From: Planctomycetota bacterium
GTDB lineage: Bacteria > Planctomycetota > Planctomycetia > Planctomycetales > Planctomycetaceae
NCBI GenBank assembly: GCA_003669575.1
Contig: QWOR01000249.1
Coordinates: forward strand, 1-7,284
Reading direction: 5' to 3'
Length of the DNA stretch: 7,284 nucleotides
The notes below the pieces were generated by a model that was not told the DNA's origin, ran no database searches, and saw only the letters and a list, made by a program, of their open reading frames with translations. Shown here piece by piece: positions 6,601 through 7,284 of this stretch. Both the position numbers and the translations under genes were made by a program. Each line of letters opens with the position of its first letter. Within the stretch, counting starts at the first letter, position 1.

Positions 6601-7066
6601 CACTCAGGCCCAGCTGTATGAGCTGCCGGTTCTGGTCAAAGTCTTTTCGATGCCCAACTTCCGTTCACAGGAAGACAAGGCGTTCAAGTACGCTTACGCC
6701 GACTTTCAAATCCGCCAGGGAGAATTTGACTTCACCGGGATTCAACTGGTGGGGGACGCGATCAGCCTGGTCGGTCGTGGCAAGGTGGGCTTCGCAGGTG
6801 AACAGGACGGTCGCATCTCGTTCGACTTTTACACCGATGCCCGCAACAGGGTCCCGGTTCTCGAACCGATCATCCAGCGGGTCGCCAGCCGCTGGGTCTG
6901 GGTGCGTGTCGATGGCACGATCGACAACTACAAAGCGGTTATTCAGCCGCGAGTCCCGATTCTGGATGACGTAATCAAGGGCCTGATGAACGGGATCGAG
7001 AACGGTCAGCCACGCACTCCGCCCAACATGCCCACGGCTCGATTACCCGGCGGTCGTCTACGGTAG
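3674..7066 (+). CDS. AsmA-like, membrane-anchored repeat protein of the cell envelope
   Basis: The 1130-residue protein has one N-terminal membrane segment (about 9-29, rich in Val, Ile and Gly) and then a long, beta-rich, almost cysteine-free region, expected to lie in the periplasm. An AsmA-like beginning is seen in the strand-rich stretch to about 130, ending in the typical GSWNFEGL (123-130). A Pro/Gln-rich linker occupies 244-290. Degenerate repeats follow, each with a hydrophobic-P-[IV]-D-x-x-[LI] motif (near 386, 499, 624 and, less perfectly, 757), most followed by a Pro/Gly-containing turn and DV/DL strands. The C-terminal AsmA-like region (about 950-1107) carries GYVDITQAQLYELPVL, LVGRGKVGF and VRVDGTIDNYKAVIQP. 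Relatives (AsmA, TamB, YhdP, YdbH) are implicated in moving phospholipids or in assembling the outer membrane; a similar role is inference, and the exact subfamily is uncertain. ATG 3674 gives the membrane segment at once and has GGATGG just upstream. It ends 29 bases from the convergent gene at 7096. Confidence 0.82.
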   Translation: MPLRQTLQWMFVLLATIVIVGGGGLIWFWGQSGAILRSEIEKGLKTMAPDLPVSFKTASLESDGRVRLSDIRLMTADLRSPLLQLAEVVIYPDREIFVEHRQFSPQKVMLTRPQVVLEQSEAGSWNFEGLQFPKPVGMAWPEVELLDGEILMRAHRESLLPIDLRLTNLDAHLKPTAKGQCEIRGHGDLDPIGPVEIVGELDTTTGRWNVKVQARRIPAGDQLIGLASNLSPTVKTKVQAITQAVREKTRQPSAQEIALPEQAVSGTGIQTAGVEVPVAAVPEVPTLIPGIGLRADLAVLCQVSCAGFEQPIDYSVDLRIENGELTNLFPIPLYEVSGHILLNRDHVQIEALKASNGDSELAIQGEIPLGVDPGPPAIQVQASNLPVDERIKAISPKMAKLYDQLQPKGRFDVDLAYAPDRKPPVILREFRVHDGSMKHSLFLYPVNAIEGTIVQEGDKFLLNMKGLGSGHEGVLTGVVQLTGGDFDADLRIQTPQGLPVDDTLIQAFDTPKLKAIAATLRALQIRGGYGDVDVSFRKVASNGPKFLTFLKADLKDCEINYDRFPMLLSGVSGHIEHDPTRGNVWHFQDLRGMRGEATVTGNGQYETRDGVGKLDLELDALDVPIDESLKKACLAATSRLQEVWTQLNPSAGKLDVQKVNIQWSPGGKAPLIALPVIKVEGAAIKLAALPYRLDRVSGALSWDGQTAVVEYAEGWHGSTYVELNGTAGKPSPFFQIQPATGVDWRLHLPEVAITRIIADEELHNALPSSIRTAVKQIDPRGPLDLVLALDMKQYRAPEPTVTASFKLDTALKDNRLNAGVTVERATGHVTLINGTWDGQLLAAEGYVDLDSAQIWDLPLSQLEGPFSIVGNRITAGKPPVGSPQPYSEKNPFAEREVVANLYDGKVSLNAEAVIDYENSLNTKYDAEVNLRNAKLELWAKEKGSRERLRGPVNGRIAFHGVGPSPLGVEGVGYVDITQAQLYELPVLVKVFSMPNFRSQEDKAFKYAYADFQIRQGEFDFTGIQLVGDAISLVGRGKVGFAGEQDGRISFDFYTDARNRVPVLEPIIQRVASRWVWVRVDGTIDNYKAVIQPRVPILDDVIKGLMNGIENGQPRTPPNMPTARLPGGRLR

Positions 7067-7095
7067 AGGTCGCGAAAGAATCGATTCACGCACCG

Positions 7096-7284
7096 CTACT
7101 TCAAACTCGGATCCTGCTCCGCATCGGCTTTCTTGTAGAGCTTCGTCGGAATCAACGTCTCTGCGGGAACTTCTTTTCCCTTGGAGTGGGCGATAATCGC
7201 CTGGACCACTTCGACTCCCATGCGGTCGGGGAACTGGATCGGATCCGCGTAGATCTTGCCTTCACGGATGGCCCTCTTCCCTTC
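7096..7284 (-). CDS. Sugar-type ABC transporter substrate-binding protein, C-terminal part
   Basis: Only the last 62 codons and the stop (TAG at 7098-7096) are inside the window. The segment AIREGKIYADPIQFPDRMG, then VEVVQAIIAHSKGKEVP and ETLIPTKLYKKADAEQ, matches the end of periplasmic-binding-protein type 1 proteins of the RbsB/sugar family. There a hinge strand is followed by a P-x-x-MG helix, a [KR]GKxVP turn and a final strand with a polar tail. In that family the protein captures a sugar outside the cytoplasmic membrane and delivers it to an ABC importer. The substrate cannot be told from this fragment, and the signal peptide is outside the window. The gene is convergent with the AsmA-like gene, leaving 29 bases between the two stops. 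A lone regulator-type LacI C-terminus is a less likely alternative, since the ending resembles binding proteins. Confidence 0.72.
   Translation of the reverse strand, partial: EGKRAIREGKIYADPIQFPDRMGVEVVQAIIAHSKGKEVPAETLIPTKLYKKADAEQDPSLK

Noticed and set aside
7067..7095. Bidirectional terminator between the convergent AsmA-like and binding-protein genes
   Set aside because: The only symmetric element is GAATCGATTC (7078-7087), a loopless 10-base palindrome with no GC-rich stem or T-run; it may be chance.
1..7284. Mobile elements, CRISPR arrays, tRNA or rRNA genes, phage or defence genes
   Set aside because: No transposase or integrase motifs, no regularly spaced direct repeats, no cloverleaf or rRNA-like sequence, and no shift in composition were seen.

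Overview
This window looks like chromosomal DNA from a planctomycete, or a close relative in the PVC group. No single gene proves this, but three things point the same way. It holds a bacterial formylmethanofuran-dehydrogenase-like subunit B (fhcB), which belongs to the tetrahydromethanopterin C1 pathway known from methylotrophs and Planctomycetes. It holds a receiver protein ending in a CxxC...CxxC zinc ribbon of a style I associate with planctomycetes. It also holds a very large AsmA-like envelope protein. Base composition and codon use look even along the window. I see no insertion sequence, integrase, CRISPR array, tRNA or rRNA.

Layout, left to right. Positions 1-457 (minus) are the N-terminal 152 codons of metK (S-adenosylmethionine synthase), cut by the window edge. 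Positions 458-823 are a 366-base divergent intergenic region with an SD for metK, two hairpin-forming repeats and a possible promoter for the gene to its right. Positions 824-1378 (plus) encode a degenerate response-regulator receiver fused to a zinc ribbon. Positions 1456-2043 (plus) encode a small FHA-domain protein with a disordered acidic tail. Positions 2188-3501 (plus) are a full-length fhcB that appears to start at TTG. Positions 3674-7066 (plus) encode an 1130-residue AsmA-like, membrane-anchored protein built from degenerate repeats of about 110-170 residues. Positions 7096-7284 (minus) are the last 62 codons of a sugar-type ABC transporter substrate-binding protein, convergent with the AsmA gene.

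How the genes relate. The receiver/zinc-ribbon and FHA genes are 77 bases apart on one strand and may form a small signalling unit. FHA domains read phosphothreonine, while this receiver seems unable to take part in normal phospho-Asp chemistry. fhcB and metK both serve one-carbon metabolism (H4MPT-linked formaldehyde oxidation or formyl transfer, and methyl-donor synthesis), but they are on opposite strands and separated by the signalling genes, so I do not claim co-regulation. fhcB is not accompanied here by fhcA, fhcC or fhcD. The AsmA-like protein belongs to the envelope and probably has an independent role.

The points most worth a second look are the Asp-to-Glu and Lys-to-Arg replacements in the receiver, the isolated fhcB that keeps all its metal-ligand cysteines, and the internal periodicity of the AsmA-like protein. 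I did not find a clear-cut new multi-gene system.
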